Of a stretch of 32,668 nt of DNA, positions 1-7,230 are shown piece after piece. The stretch is from a virus. Every line of letters begins with the position of its first letter. Position 1 is the first letter of the stretch. The stretch is from IMG/VR virus record IMGVR_UViG_3300017719_000085, positions 1 to 32,668 of that record; one strand, written 5' to 3'. The notes under the pieces were generated by a model, which saw only the letters and a program-made list of their open reading frames with translations, had not been told where the DNA came from and searched no databases. Both the position numbers and the translations under genes were made by a program.

Positions 1-123
1 ATAAACTGCCAGTTGCTAAATATTTGCCTAGCTGAATAGACCGCTCTTTGACCCTCACCGTAGACTCGCCAATAGTCTGGGTCTTTTTCCCTCATTCGCT
101 CTATTTCTTTTACTATCTCTGGA
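1..123. repeat. Terminal direct repeat, left copy (circular assembly overlap)
   Basis: These 123 bases are identical to 32546-32668. The large terminase frame continues in phase through the join when the two copies are merged. The simplest reading is that the assembler closed a circular or circularly permuted genome and left one overlap, giving about 32,545 unique bases. A genuine short terminal repeat inside the terminase gene is much less likely. Confidence 0.95.
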
Positions 124-674
124 GCTAAAAAGTTATTGTCTTTGTATGTTGTTATAATAGTTTCGCAGTCATCTCTGGTAATTATATCTTCATAAATCCA
201 ATGTATAGGGTCAGATGGGTTAAAGTCTATTATAATCTTTTCGCTACACCTAAAAGCTACTTGTACTAGGTCTTCTTTATCCAGCTCATTACCCTCATTT
301 AAAACGGCTATATTTCTTTTTGACCCTCTTATTTTTTGTGGCTGGTCTATTGACAAAAACCTTACTAGGTGCTTACCATACTGAAACGTATTTTCTGCTT
401 TATTATGTACACCATCAAAATAGACCCCAGTAGATTCAGCAATACTAAAAAAATCTCTCATAATAGAGGCTTTAAGAGCTGGTAATGTTTTTCTAATAAC
501 ATCAATAACTATAGGGTCTTCTCTAACAGTAAGCAAGTAAATTAAGTATTGACAAATAGCGTAAGTCTTACCAGAGCGAGTTCCGCCTTGGCTAACAAAG
601 TATCTAGCCTCTGAATTTATAAGGTCGTAAAATTGTCTATTGCAAAGCTGGTTTACTTTTTGGCTGGCTTCCAT
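1..674 (-). CDS. terL: Terminase large subunit, N-terminal part (continues at window end)
   Basis: ATPase part of the DNA-packaging motor. The frame starts at the ATG at 674 (protein begins MEASQKVNQLCNRQFYDLI) and overlaps the end of the small terminase gene by 22 bases. The Walker A motif GGTRSGKT is at residues 30-37, a Walker B-like stretch ends in NEGNE, and FNPSDPIHW matches the coupling region of terminases. The frame is open to base 1 and continues at 32545 in the same phase, ending at 32035. The joined protein is 394 residues, a normal length for PBSX/Terminase_3-type subunits. It was split only because the circular map was opened here. It should act with TerS and dock on the portal, whose gene follows. 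Confidence 0.93.
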   Translation of the reverse strand, partial: MEASQKVNQLCNRQFYDLINSEARYFVSQGGTRSGKTYAICQYLIYLLTVREDPIVIDVIRKTLPALKASIMRDFFSIAESTGVYFDGVHNKAENTFQYGKHLVRFLSIDQPQKIRGSKRNIAVLNEGNELDKEDLVQVAFRCSEKIIIDFNPSDPIHWIYEDIITRDDCETIITTYKDNNFLAPEIVKEIERMREKDPDYWRVYGEGQRAVYSARQIFSNWQF

Positions 675-1009
675 TCAATAAGCGTTGACTTTATACCGCC
701 CTCGTGTTTAATTTCTTGTCTAGTGCCATTAAGCCTATGAGCCTCGTGTTCTTCGCTAATCATTTTCATAGCTGCAATCTGCAAGCTAGGAGTTTCTGAA
801 TTTATCCAGTTGGATAACATCTTTGTTTTTTTAGAAACTCGCATTTCCTCAACTGCCTTTTTTATAGTGTTCGATTCGTGCAGTTTTAAATCATAAAAGG
901 TAGTTTTAGAACAAGGTAAAAACGCTACAATATGTTCTATAAACATAAGTTTATGCTTATCTATTGCGGCTAATGCTTTTTTTTCTAATTCTTTTGGGTC
1001 GTATGCCAT
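653..1009 (-). CDS. terS: Terminase small subunit
   Basis: 118-residue DNA-recognition subunit of the packaging machine. An N-terminal helix-turn-helix-like segment (about residues 22-50, around LPCSKTTFYDLK) is followed by a helical middle with the segment NWINSETPSLQIAAMKMIS, a pattern seen in small terminases of Bacteroidetes phages. The C-terminus is basic and ends PAKK. The gene follows a 44-residue ORF without a gap and overlaps terL by 22 bases, the usual terS-terL arrangement. It should bind the packaging start site, which was not identified. Identity rests on the segment pattern and position; the alternative of a general HTH protein is unlikely. Confidence 0.85.
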   Translation of the reverse strand: MAYDPKELEKKALAAIDKHKLMFIEHIVAFLPCSKTTFYDLKLHESNTIKKAVEEMRVSKKTKMLSNWINSETPSLQIAAMKMISEEHEAHRLNGTRQEIKHEGGIKSTLIEWKPAKK

Positions 1010-1144
1010 TTATTGCCATCTAAAAGAAATGCCTAAAATACCTAAATATATATCTATTGACTTCATAGTATCGACTTCAAAAGCGTCTAAGTATTCTACG
1101 CCAATACAAAAGCCCATTAAAGGATATATTTGTACTTCACTCAT
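1010..1144 (-). CDS. Small conserved-looking protein, 44 aa, before terS
   Basis: Short frame encoding 44 residues, beginning MSEVQIYPLMGFCIGVEYL and ending SFRWQ. It overlaps the end of the preceding gene by 8 bases and its stop codon directly abuts the terS ATG. That spacing fits a translated, coupled gene rather than a gap. The peptide is hydrophobic with an acidic middle; it has no clear membrane helix and no motif I recognise. Its place between replication and packaging genes does not reveal its job. Confidence 0.7.
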   Translation of the reverse strand: MSEVQIYPLMGFCIGVEYLDAFEVDTMKSIDIYLGILGISFRWQ

Positions 1145-1346
1145 TTCTAAGTTTATTGTACAAAGTTAGGTAAAATTCCCAGATTACTTCTTGATAATCT
1201 TTTTTAGAATATTCTTTACCAGAGGTTTCTGTTTTACCATTGCGCTCTAAAATTAGAATAAAGTTTTTACCTTTTATTTTAGGGTATATTCTTATGTTAT
1301 TGTCAGTTGCCCATTTAAAGGCTTTATAATGGTCTTCTGTCATCAA
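1137..1346 (-). CDS. Hypothetical protein, 69 aa
   Basis: Small basic/aromatic protein (MMTEDHYKAFKWATDNNIR...) with a predicted beta-rich middle (KIKGKNFILILERNGK) and a helical C-terminus. It starts inside the end of the primase-helicase gene with an ATGA-type overlap and itself overlaps the next small ORF by 8 bases, so it is part of the same coupled operon. I recognise no domain. Proximity to the primase-helicase suggests, but does not show, an accessory role in replication. Confidence 0.75.
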   Translation of the reverse strand: MMTEDHYKAFKWATDNNIRIYPKIKGKNFILILERNGKTETSGKEYSKKDYQEVIWEFYLTLYNKLRNE

Positions 1347-3016
1347 AAAGGCAGTTTATCGTTTATACTTGTTAGTCTTTGTTTTTCTTTATCTATACTA
1401 CAATAATAACCGCCATTCTTAAAGTCTGGAGCTATCATAAAAGAACCCTGCTGCCCATTCTCTTTACGCTTAACTTTTTGAATGTGAATCTCTACAGCAT
1501 CAGTTCCAAACTTAGTTATTTCGCCTAGCTTTCTGTATATAGTTAAGCAGTTGTAGGCTTTATTAAAGAAATCACTAGAGCCAGAAATATCGTAAGGCGT
1601 TGGCACTTTATAGGCTTCGCCCATAACTTCCATTTTTCTAGGGTGAGCTATTAAAAATAAATGCGTATTAGTCTGTTGTACAAACTGAGTTATTTGAGAA
1701 AGCATAGCGCCTATATAGCTATGGTCTTTTTGTGCTGAATGGTCTAACATATTCCAAGGGTCAATAACTAATATGTTAACGCCTTTTTGAAATACAAGCT
1801 CTTTAAACTTATCTAGTATAGACTTAAGAGTTAAGTTTTCTAGGTCAATCTTTATAAAATAAAAATGGTCTTCTATAAAGTCCTTTGTATTGTTTAGGTC
1901 ATCATTAGAGCAGTTTTTTTTATTTAGTTTATTAGCTATGCGTTTAATGTGACCTTCATAAGGAAACGACTCTGGCGCAAAAAAAGCAGTTCTAAAACCT
2001 TTTGTAAGTGCTAGATTAACAGCAATTTGGTCAAAGACGTCAGACTTACCAGCATTGGGTATGCCAGTAACAACAGACCACTCGCCAAAAGAAACATTAA
2101 AATAATTGTCAGAATCGCTAAGACCGATTGAGAAGTTTTTAATACCCTTTTCATTATAAAGCAAAACATTTTCCCAAATATCGTTAATATTTATAACTCC
2201 ATCTAAAGGGAACGACTTAGAGCCTTTTAAAATAGTGCGTAGTGTCTCAGCACCTTTCTTGATTAAAACCTCGTTAGCGTCCTTGTATTTGCTAAATTCT
2301 ACATACTTACATCGATACTTACCGAGACGTCTGGCTAGTTCGTTTCTTAAATTTAATCCAGCGTCGTCGTTATCAGTACAAAGTATTATTTCTTTTTTGT
2401 CTTCAAAGTAGCTATAGCAATTATCTAAATAGTCTAGTCGCTGATTACCTTTAGACGCTCCATTAGGAACTGAGACTACTGAATAAATACCAGCCTCAAA
2501 TAAACTTAGAGCATCCATTTCGCCTTCTACTATATAAGCTTTTGAGCTGTCTTTTATGTTGTCTAAGCCGTAAAAAATAAGTTCAGCTCCAGATACTAGT
2601 TTAAAGTTTTTCTCAGCATCCCTATATTTTACGTTTATTAGTTCGCCATCTCTATAATAGTTAAAGTTTATGGCTTTACGGTTTTTAGAAATCTGTGGAA
2701 AATACTCACTACTTTCTGTAATTTTCCAATTAACTACGGTAGCCTCAGAAATACCTCTTCTATTAAACCAGCCTAGGGTTCTGTCTCCTAAGTCAGATTT
2801 AATTACAACTGGCTTTACATATTCTTTTTTTGGTTTGAATTTTACATTACCTCCCCAGCCGCAATGGTGACAATTATATAAGCCCTCTTGTAAATTTACA
2901 CTAAGACAGCGGTCTTGTTTGTTTTTTCTCTGGTGAGAGCATTTTGGGCATTTTAGTTTTTGGTTGTTCGCATTGGATTTTACTTCTATTCCTAATGCTA
3001 AGAAGTCTTGAATCAT
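1343..3016 (-). CDS. T7 gp4-like DNA primase-helicase
   Basis: 557-residue bifunctional replication protein. It has a zinc ribbon (C23, C26, C49, C52; motifs CPKC and CHHC) and a Toprim domain with VEGEMDA (E164, E166) and TDNDDAG (D215, D217). A RecA-like helicase domain follows with Walker A GIPNAGKS (318-325), Walker B VNILVIDPWN (D419) and IAHPRK near 456. This is the domain order of T7 gp4/Twinkle-type proteins. It should prime lagging strands and unwind the fork. No phage DNA polymerase is encoded, so it probably loads host polymerase. It overlaps both neighbours by ATGA. Its extreme C-terminus, NDKLPF, resembles the tip of SSB proteins (see findings). Confidence 0.93.
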   Translation of the reverse strand: MIQDFLALGIEVKSNANNQKLKCPKCSHQRKNKQDRCLSVNLQEGLYNCHHCGWGGNVKFKPKKEYVKPVVIKSDLGDRTLGWFNRRGISEATVVNWKITESSEYFPQISKNRKAINFNYYRDGELINVKYRDAEKNFKLVSGAELIFYGLDNIKDSSKAYIVEGEMDALSLFEAGIYSVVSVPNGASKGNQRLDYLDNCYSYFEDKKEIILCTDNDDAGLNLRNELARRLGKYRCKYVEFSKYKDANEVLIKKGAETLRTILKGSKSFPLDGVININDIWENVLLYNEKGIKNFSIGLSDSDNYFNVSFGEWSVVTGIPNAGKSDVFDQIAVNLALTKGFRTAFFAPESFPYEGHIKRIANKLNKKNCSNDDLNNTKDFIEDHFYFIKIDLENLTLKSILDKFKELVFQKGVNILVIDPWNMLDHSAQKDHSYIGAMLSQITQFVQQTNTHLFLIAHPRKMEVMGEAYKVPTPYDISGSSDFFNKAYNCLTIYRKLGEITKFGTDAVEIHIQKVKRKENGQQGSFMIAPDFKNGGYYCSIDKEKQRLTSINDKLPF

Positions 3017-3405
3017 AATGAGTTTTTTAGTTTGGTTATTTTATAATAGTCGGCTAATTTATGTAAACATTCTTTTAGGTTTTGATTTCTTTTATAATTT
3101 ACGCCTCCAGAATAAATTCTATTTACTGTTGTATTTTCCATAGATACAATCTCTTGAGGGTCTGTATTATGCTCGCAGTATATTATAAAAGCATTGCCAT
3201 TAGTTTTTTCCCAACAGTCCACAATTCTTTTAAATACTAATTCTTGACCTATAGAATTAGGCACGCCTTTTAGTTTTATTTCAAATAGAATTAAGTACTT
3301 ATTATCAAATTCTAAAACAGCGTCTATATCTGTAGGGTGTATTTTAGAATTACCTACGCCTCTAAAGTCTAAAACTTGCTTTATTCTTTTATTGTATTTA
3401 ATCAT
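3013..3405 (-). CDS. Small PD-(D/E)XK-type nuclease, possible resolvase
   Basis: 130 residues. An N-terminal HPTDIDAVLEFDNKYLILFEIK segment carries the acidic pair D26/D28 and E42-x-K44, the beta-hairpin core of PD-(D/E)XK nucleases. The rest is mixed alpha/beta and ends in a basic helix. Its size and place between an HTH replication initiator and the primase-helicase fit a Holliday-junction resolvase-like or other structure-specific nuclease that would clear branched DNA before packaging. The fold call comes from visible motifs; the precise activity is inference. ATGA overlaps on both sides show translational coupling. Confidence 0.65.
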   Translation of the reverse strand: MIKYNKRIKQVLDFRGVGNSKIHPTDIDAVLEFDNKYLILFEIKLKGVPNSIGQELVFKRIVDCWEKTNGNAFIIYCEHNTDPQEIVSMENTTVNRIYSGGVNYKRNQNLKECLHKLADYYKITKLKNSL

Positions 3406-4070
3406 TTAGTTATAGCTTTAAAATCTTTATCGGCAAACTTTTGCAAAAACCTATCTAGCTTTCTAACGCCATTTTTAGATTTTCTTAAACTAACTAGAGA
3501 CAGAAAGTTATCAGCCCAAAATTCATCCTTTCTAACCTTTTCTAATAAATAATACAACTGCCTTGGGTTTATTTTATCTTCACTATTACATAATCTTATA
3601 ACGTCTAGCCATTGCTTTTTTTGGTATTCGTTTTTTGGTCTATTACGTTCTGGAAATAATGGCACTATGTACTCATAAGACTTTAAAACTTGTTCGCTGA
3701 AAGCGTGGTCACTATTATTATTTATATTATTAATACTAGTATATATATTATCTTTAACAATTTTGTTTATAGGGTATAAGCTTTTTTGCTCATAGGTATT
3801 AACAAAAATGTAACGCTTTTCAATTTGCTTATTTTTATTTCTTATAACTTTTGTTTTTATAAATCCAAATTTTTCAAGCTGTGAAATCCATCTACTTACA
3901 GTTCCTTTTTCTACGTTATATAACTCAGCAAAATACGAGTTTTGAGCAAAACATTTACCGCTCTTATTTGTTAGAGCGTTTATTTCTGCATAAAGGAGCT
4001 TTGAGTTTGGAGCTAGGTCTTCTGAGTACCTTACCTCAGCTGGTAAGATAGCGTAATAGCTTGGTTTCAT
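3402..4070 (-). CDS. Replication initiator-like protein with winged HTH
   Basis: 222 residues. The N-terminus (MKPSYYAILPAEVRYSEDL..LLYAEINALT) and the following HTH (about residues 30-85, CFAQNSYFAELYNVEKGTVSRWISQLEKFGFI) match HTH_36/DnaD-like phage initiators. A low-complexity linker (INNINNNS, near 110) leads to a helical C-terminal half, as in DnaD-type proteins that contact a helicase or its loader. It lies two genes before the primase-helicase, as such initiators usually do. A role in opening or marking the phage origin is inferred; no iterons were found. Confidence 0.78.
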   Translation of the reverse strand: MKPSYYAILPAEVRYSEDLAPNSKLLYAEINALTNKSGKCFAQNSYFAELYNVEKGTVSRWISQLEKFGFIKTKVIRNKNKQIEKRYIFVNTYEQKSLYPINKIVKDNIYTSINNINNNSDHAFSEQVLKSYEYIVPLFPERNRPKNEYQKKQWLDVIRLCNSEDKINPRQLYYLLEKVRKDEFWADNFLSLVSLRKSKNGVRKLDRFLQKFADKDFKAITK

Positions 4071-4073
4071 TTT

Positions 4074-4328
4074 TTAAGAGTTGTCTACTAAGTTTTTTAT
4101 ATGGTCGCAAAAGGTACGAATGTCGCCAAATATTCTAGAAAAAGCCTCTAGCGAAATTTCATTATTTTCATAAAGCTCGAACAGCGTTTCTATTAATAAG
4201 TCATATTCTGCTAAAGTCATAGTACCTATATACTCATAATTAACATTTTGTTCTAAAGCAGTTGTATTAGTGCGCCAGACCTTTTGGCTAGTCTCATTAT
4301 AAAAAACTTTTTTGTAATCGCTATACAT
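4074..4328 (-). CDS. Hypothetical protein, 84 aa
   Basis: Acidic, mainly helical protein (MYSDYKKVFYNETSQKVW...FCDHIKNLVDNS). It overlaps the upstream DnaA/VRR-NUC gene by 8 bases and ends 3 bases before the initiator start, so it belongs to the replication operon. No motif is recognised. High acidity and size would suit a small adaptor or DNA-mimic protein, but nothing specific supports that. Confidence 0.75.
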   Translation of the reverse strand: MYSDYKKVFYNETSQKVWRTNTTALEQNVNYEYIGTMTLAEYDLLIETLFELYENNEISLEAFSRIFGDIRTFCDHIKNLVDNS

Positions 4329-4986
4329 TTAAATCAATTCTATATTTAAAATAATTGTCTATTATGTCCTTTGCTTTATCAAAAGAGTTACACCAATGAG
4401 CGCTCCAGTTTCCATTCTCAAGCATTTTAAGGCACTCTAACTGACTTTCTGTTGGTTTATTATACCCAACCTTCAATTCAATAGCTAAACCGCTAAAACC
4501 GCCTCTATTTTCAAAACAGAGTATATCTGGCACTCCAGCCTTACCGCCTAAGTATTTAAATTTATATCGCTCAAAAGGAGTTCTACGACCTTCATTAGGG
4601 CAATGTATAGTTAAAGTCTTAGGAAAATTAAGCCTTAAATAAGATATTACTGCATTTTGCAGCTTATCTTCTTTTGATAGATATTTATCGAAGTTATTTA
4701 CAGTCAACGCTTTAAATTTATTTTCTAAGTTATTAAATTTTACTTTAAAATCTTGGTCATATTGTAAAAATTCTTTAGCTCGCCTTATAGAATGTAATAC
4801 GGTAGCGTGGTCTCTGTTTATTTCCTTGCCTATAATTGCTAAAGAATAATCAGTATATTTTCTAACAATAAGGCAGTAGATGTGCCTAGCCTCTACTAAA
4901 TTTCGACGCCTTGATTTTACAGATATTTTACAGTTTTGGTCTTTTTCAACCAGTCGTCTAATATGTATGGGTTTTATAGTAATCAT
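4321..4986 (-). CDS. DnaA domain IV-like HTH fused to VRR-NUC nuclease
   Basis: 221 residues with two recognisable parts. Residues about 25-75 match the DNA-binding domain IV of DnaA: SRRRNLVEARHIYCLIVRK, then IIGKEINRDHATVLHSIRR with the DnaA signature RDHATVLH (58-65). After a lysine-rich linker, residues about 110-205 look like a VRR-NUC (PD-(D/E)XK) domain: GGKAGVPDILCF (D154), LAIELKV (E170, K172) and Q182. VRR-NUC enzymes act on branched or flapped DNA; DnaA domain IV reads DnaA boxes. The join suggests a nuclease targeted to host-like origin sequences or to a phage origin (inference). The AAA+ part of DnaA is absent. Four-base overlap with the exonuclease gene. Confidence 0.82.
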   Translation of the reverse strand: MITIKPIHIRRLVEKDQNCKISVKSRRRNLVEARHIYCLIVRKYTDYSLAIIGKEINRDHATVLHSIRRAKEFLQYDQDFKVKFNNLENKFKALTVNNFDKYLSKEDKLQNAVISYLRLNFPKTLTIHCPNEGRRTPFERYKFKYLGGKAGVPDILCFENRGGFSGLAIELKVGYNKPTESQLECLKMLENGNWSAHWCNSFDKAKDIIDNYFKYRIDLNV

Positions 4987-5741
4987 AATACAATAGAACC
5001 GTCTTTATTAGTATTGTCGCTGTATATTCCTAGAATACCTTCACCGTCGAGGTAATGTTTCCATTGTCTGAGAGCGTGCTTATATTTAAAACGACCTCTC
5101 TCTATTTGGTCTTCATTTAAAGCATAAACAGCAACGTCAAAAGGGTGAACGTTTCTAATAGCTATAAATCTAAAACTAAAAGGGTTATAACCTAAACAGT
5201 CGCAATAAAAAGCAGCTTGTAAGTCGTAATTTCTAAAGTTTATTTCACTTCTAAACGCCCTTATACTTATATCCTTTGAAGTTTTAATATCTGAAATCCA
5301 ACTATCACTATGGCAATCTGGGCGAACTCTAACTGGTATGCCTTCAAAATCTAAATAGTGAGACTGTTCTACAATTCCATTACCGTAATGCATAGCTATT
5401 TTATTATCTTCAAAATGAGCTAGGATATTAAATAAGTTTTGGCTTTGTTCTTGGTCTATAAGAATTTTATCTCCAGCATCCTTTAAATACACTTTTTTAG
5501 CTTCTTTATTTGCCTTGAGCCTTAAATCTAACTTAGGCATAACATAATACTGCTTTTTAAACTCTTCACGACCTTCATAAAGTAGCGTATGAACCGCTGT
5601 GCCAAATTTCATTGCGTCGCTCTCAAAAGGTTTTTGATTTAAAAAATAATATACAGACTGGCTATATATAGTTTTTAATCCAGAGGCTGAAATACTGTCG
5701 CTTGAATGATACTCATCGTTGGTGTCAAATACTTTTCTCAT
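4983..5741 (-). CDS. RecE/DUF3799-like PD-(D/E)XK exonuclease
   Basis: 252 residues with the marks of the phage exodeoxyribonuclease VIII-like (DUF3799) family: FGTAVHTLLYEG (H51), VRVRPDCH (D142), SDIKTSKD (D151-x-K153) and NYDLQAAFYCD (Q175, Y179). These are the His, Asp, Asp/Glu-x-Lys and Gln-xxx-Tyr motifs of RecB/RecE-type nucleases. It should resect double-stranded ends to make the single strands used by the ERF-like annealing protein encoded upstream. The start at 5741 lies 17 bases inside the preceding coiled-coil gene. Part of a recombination set: ERF, SSB-like protein, exonuclease. Confidence 0.85.
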   Translation of the reverse strand: MRKVFDTNDEYHSSDSISASGLKTIYSQSVYYFLNQKPFESDAMKFGTAVHTLLYEGREEFKKQYYVMPKLDLRLKANKEAKKVYLKDAGDKILIDQEQSQNLFNILAHFEDNKIAMHYGNGIVEQSHYLDFEGIPVRVRPDCHSDSWISDIKTSKDISIRAFRSEINFRNYDLQAAFYCDCLGYNPFSFRFIAIRNVHPFDVAVYALNEDQIERGRFKYKHALRQWKHYLDGEGILGIYSDNTNKDGSIVL

Positions 5742-5964
5742 TTCTTTTATTTTGGTTGATTAGATTGTAATATTTATTTTTCCAGCTGTCTAGCTTTTTC
5801 TTATTATAATTAGCAGCAGCCTCTGCTATTACTAAATTTTCTTGAGCCTTTTTTAATTGCTTTTGTAAGTCGTAAACTTTGCCTTTTAAAAACATAGTAG
5901 ACGCCTCTAAAAACTCTAGGCTGTTTTTTTCTGTTTCGTCAATTATAATATTTTCGTTTGCCAT
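5725..5964 (-). CDS. Coiled-coil protein, 79 aa
   Basis: Acidic N-terminus (MANENIIIDETEKNS) followed by a long amphipathic helix from about residue 15 to 70 (FLKGKVYDLQKQLKKAQENL), probably a coiled coil. No enzymatic motif. It sits between the recombination and exonuclease genes and overlaps the exonuclease start by 17 bases. A scaffold or adaptor role is possible but not shown. Confidence 0.75.
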   Translation of the reverse strand: MANENIIIDETEKNSLEFLEASTMFLKGKVYDLQKQLKKAQENLVIAEAAANYNKKKLDSWKNKYYNLINQNKRNEKSI

Positions 5965-5975
5965 AATTTTAGTTT

Positions 5976-6233
5976 TTATTCTTTTATTTCTTCAATAAAG
6001 TCTTGTAAGGTAGTTAGTAAATAATATAAATTCTCTTCATCTAAATTTATATAGTTATACCCTTTAGTATTTAATTCTACAAATTCTTGATTAATAATTA
6101 CACTAATTGGGTCTAATTCAACATCAACTATTTCAACCTCATAACTAATTAGAGAATCGCTTTCGTTATAAGTTTTTTTTAGATTATATGAATTAGGATT
6201 TAATATTTTACTTATGTTAATTTCGTTTGCCAT
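5976..6233 (-). CDS. Hypothetical acidic protein, 85 aa
   Basis: Acidic protein (MANEINISKILNPNSYNL...LQDFIEEIKE) with predicted beta strands in the middle and a C-terminal helix. The leader lies just after a hairpin at 6248-6267, and the first codons (ATGGCAAACGAA) resemble those of the next gene. No domain recognised. Its place between the SSB-like protein and the exonuclease links it to DNA recombination only by context. Confidence 0.72.
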   Translation of the reverse strand: MANEINISKILNPNSYNLKKTYNESDSLISYEVEIVDVELDPISVIINQEFVELNTKGYNYINLDEENLYYLLTTLQDFIEEIKE

Positions 6234-6247
6234 ATTAAAAAAATTAT

Positions 6248-6267
6248 GGCGACCCCTAAGAGCCGCC
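6248..6267 (-). other. RNA hairpin between SSB-like gene and 85-aa gene
   Basis: On the transcript, GGCGGCTC and GGGTCGCC pair over 8 positions (two G-U pairs) around a TTAG loop. No T-tract follows, so it is not a classical terminator. It begins 14 bases after the SSB-like gene stop and ends 15 bases before the next ATG. It may protect the upstream message 3' end or tune translation (inference). Confidence 0.55.
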
Positions 6268-6281
6268 AGTTAATAAATAAA

Positions 6282-6530
6282 TTAAAAAGGTAAATCATTA
6301 GACTCTTCTGGAGCTTGTACTGGTTTAGTTTGGGCTGGTTGCATCTCAGAAATAAGACCGCCTAGATAATTTTTACCAGTTGATTTAGCTGTATTAACCC
6401 AAGCGGATACTCTAAACTGCTTACCGCTAGCGTCTGTCATTGTACCAGAATAATCTGGCTGTTTGTCTTCAGTCTTTTGCTCGTTTTTAAATAGACTAAA
6501 GGAGTTTGGTTTTTGTTCGTATGTACTCAT
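6282..6530 (-). CDS. Single-stranded DNA-binding-like protein with SSB-type tail
   Basis: 82 residues. The middle part (DYSGTMTDASGKQFRVSAWVNTAKSTGKNYLGGLIS) is a small beta-rich module resembling DUF736-like/OB-type phage proteins. The protein ends in a flexible Gln/Pro-rich tail with an acidic hydrophobic tip, ESNDLPF, very like the DDDIPF tip by which bacterial SSBs recruit partners. It starts in an ATGA overlap with the ERF-like gene. A role in coating single strands during ERF-mediated annealing or replication is inferred from the tail, size and neighbours. The OB fold itself cannot be proven by eye. Confidence 0.65.
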   Translation of the reverse strand: MSTYEQKPNSFSLFKNEQKTEDKQPDYSGTMTDASGKQFRVSAWVNTAKSTGKNYLGGLISEMQPAQTKPVQAPEESNDLPF

Positions 6531-6949
6531 AATTCAAAATTATTAGGGTTATTAATAGGTTTAATCGTGTTATTAGATTTGCGGCTAACTGTTTGGTTAG
6601 CGTCGTCGTCTTCGGCTTCTAATCCTAAAAGTGACTGTAAGCCATAACGTCTATAGTATGTAATCTCAGAGCCGCGCTCTTGAGGTTTTATAGATTGTAT
6701 TGCCAAACCTTCTGGCTTATCTGGAAAAACAGCGCCAGTATCTGAGTCTATAATTATTGTAATAACTTCATTTTTAATTATAGGCTGGCTTAAAAACAAT
6801 TTCTCAGATTTTAGTATTGGTTTTACTACTCTTAAAATTGAATTTATATCTGTATAATAGCTTTTAAAAAAAGGGTTTGATTTATCTTTCTTAATCGCCT
6901 CTACTTTGTGAAAGACGTTAAATATCTTTTTGGCTAATTCTGGCGTCAT
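6527..6949 (-). CDS. erf: ERF-family single-strand annealing protein
   Basis: 140-residue recombinase of the Erf family. The diagnostic core GSEITYYRRYGLQSLLGLEAEDDDAN (residues 93-118) is present. The N-terminus (FHKVEAIKKDKSNPFFKSYYTDINSILRVV) matches the family start in which Lys and Tyr residues precede the beta core. It is shorter than P22 Erf (about 200 residues) and ends in an Asn/Pro-rich tail. It should anneal strands exposed by the exonuclease encoded downstream, aiding circularisation or concatemer formation. It overlaps the HTH gene by 32 bases and the SSB-like gene by 4. Confidence 0.9.
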   Translation of the reverse strand: MTPELAKKIFNVFHKVEAIKKDKSNPFFKSYYTDINSILRVVKPILKSEKLFLSQPIIKNEVITIIIDSDTGAVFPDKPEGLAIQSIKPQERGSEITYYRRYGLQSLLGLEAEDDDANQTVSRKSNNTIKPINNPNNFEL

Positions 6950-7142
6950 AATATAATTCTAGTTGTAAATTAATTTCTAGCTGCGCTAGCTTTTTAAGTT
7001 CTCTAAAAGTAAACCTATCTGGGTTCACTACCTTAGCCTTAAGAGCTGGGTAGGTTATACCTAGCTCTTTTGCTACATCGTACCGCCTAAGCCCTAAGCG
7101 CTTAAGCTCTTTTTTAAAAATTTGCTCTAAACTTTCTGTCAT
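6918..7142 (-). CDS. Small XRE/Cro-like HTH regulator
   Basis: 74 residues with a helix-turn-helix at about 14-50 (GLRRYDVAKELGITYPALKAKVVNPDRFTFRELKKLAQ), the layout of Cro/CI-like and XRE domains. There is no C-terminal cleavage or oligomerisation domain, so it is closer in size to Cro than to a CI repressor. It is fourth in the early operon and may control the promoter at 7747-7777 (inference). A small inverted repeat at 7175-7190, just upstream, is a possible operator. The last 32 bases overlap the ERF gene. Confidence 0.75.
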   Translation of the reverse strand: MTESLEQIFKKELKRLGLRRYDVAKELGITYPALKAKVVNPDRFTFRELKKLAQLEINLQLELYYDARISQKDI

Positions 7143-7151
7143 ATATTTATT

Positions 7152-7229
7152 TTAAATAATTGCTCTTATAAATTGTAGTATGATTACTACTAAAAAGGTG
7201 ATTTGAAATACTGTGGTTAATGCTTTCAT
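7152..7229 (-). CDS. Predicted 25-aa membrane peptide
   Basis: ATG at 7229, one base after the stop of the preceding gene. It encodes 25 residues, nearly all one hydrophobic helix (VFQITFLVVIILQFIRAII) with a short positively charged flank. The tight coupling to the upstream gene and 9-base gap to the HTH gene support translation. Tiny early membrane peptides in other phages modify host membranes or proteases, but no function can be assigned here. Confidence 0.5.
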   Translation of the reverse strand: MKALTTVFQITFLVVIILQFIRAII

Positions 7230-7230
7230 A

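Noticed and set aside
1-123. Terminal repeat as a biological direct terminal repeat
   Set aside because: It lies within a continuous terminase gene that only reads through when the two copies are merged, as for assembler overlap of a circular sequence.
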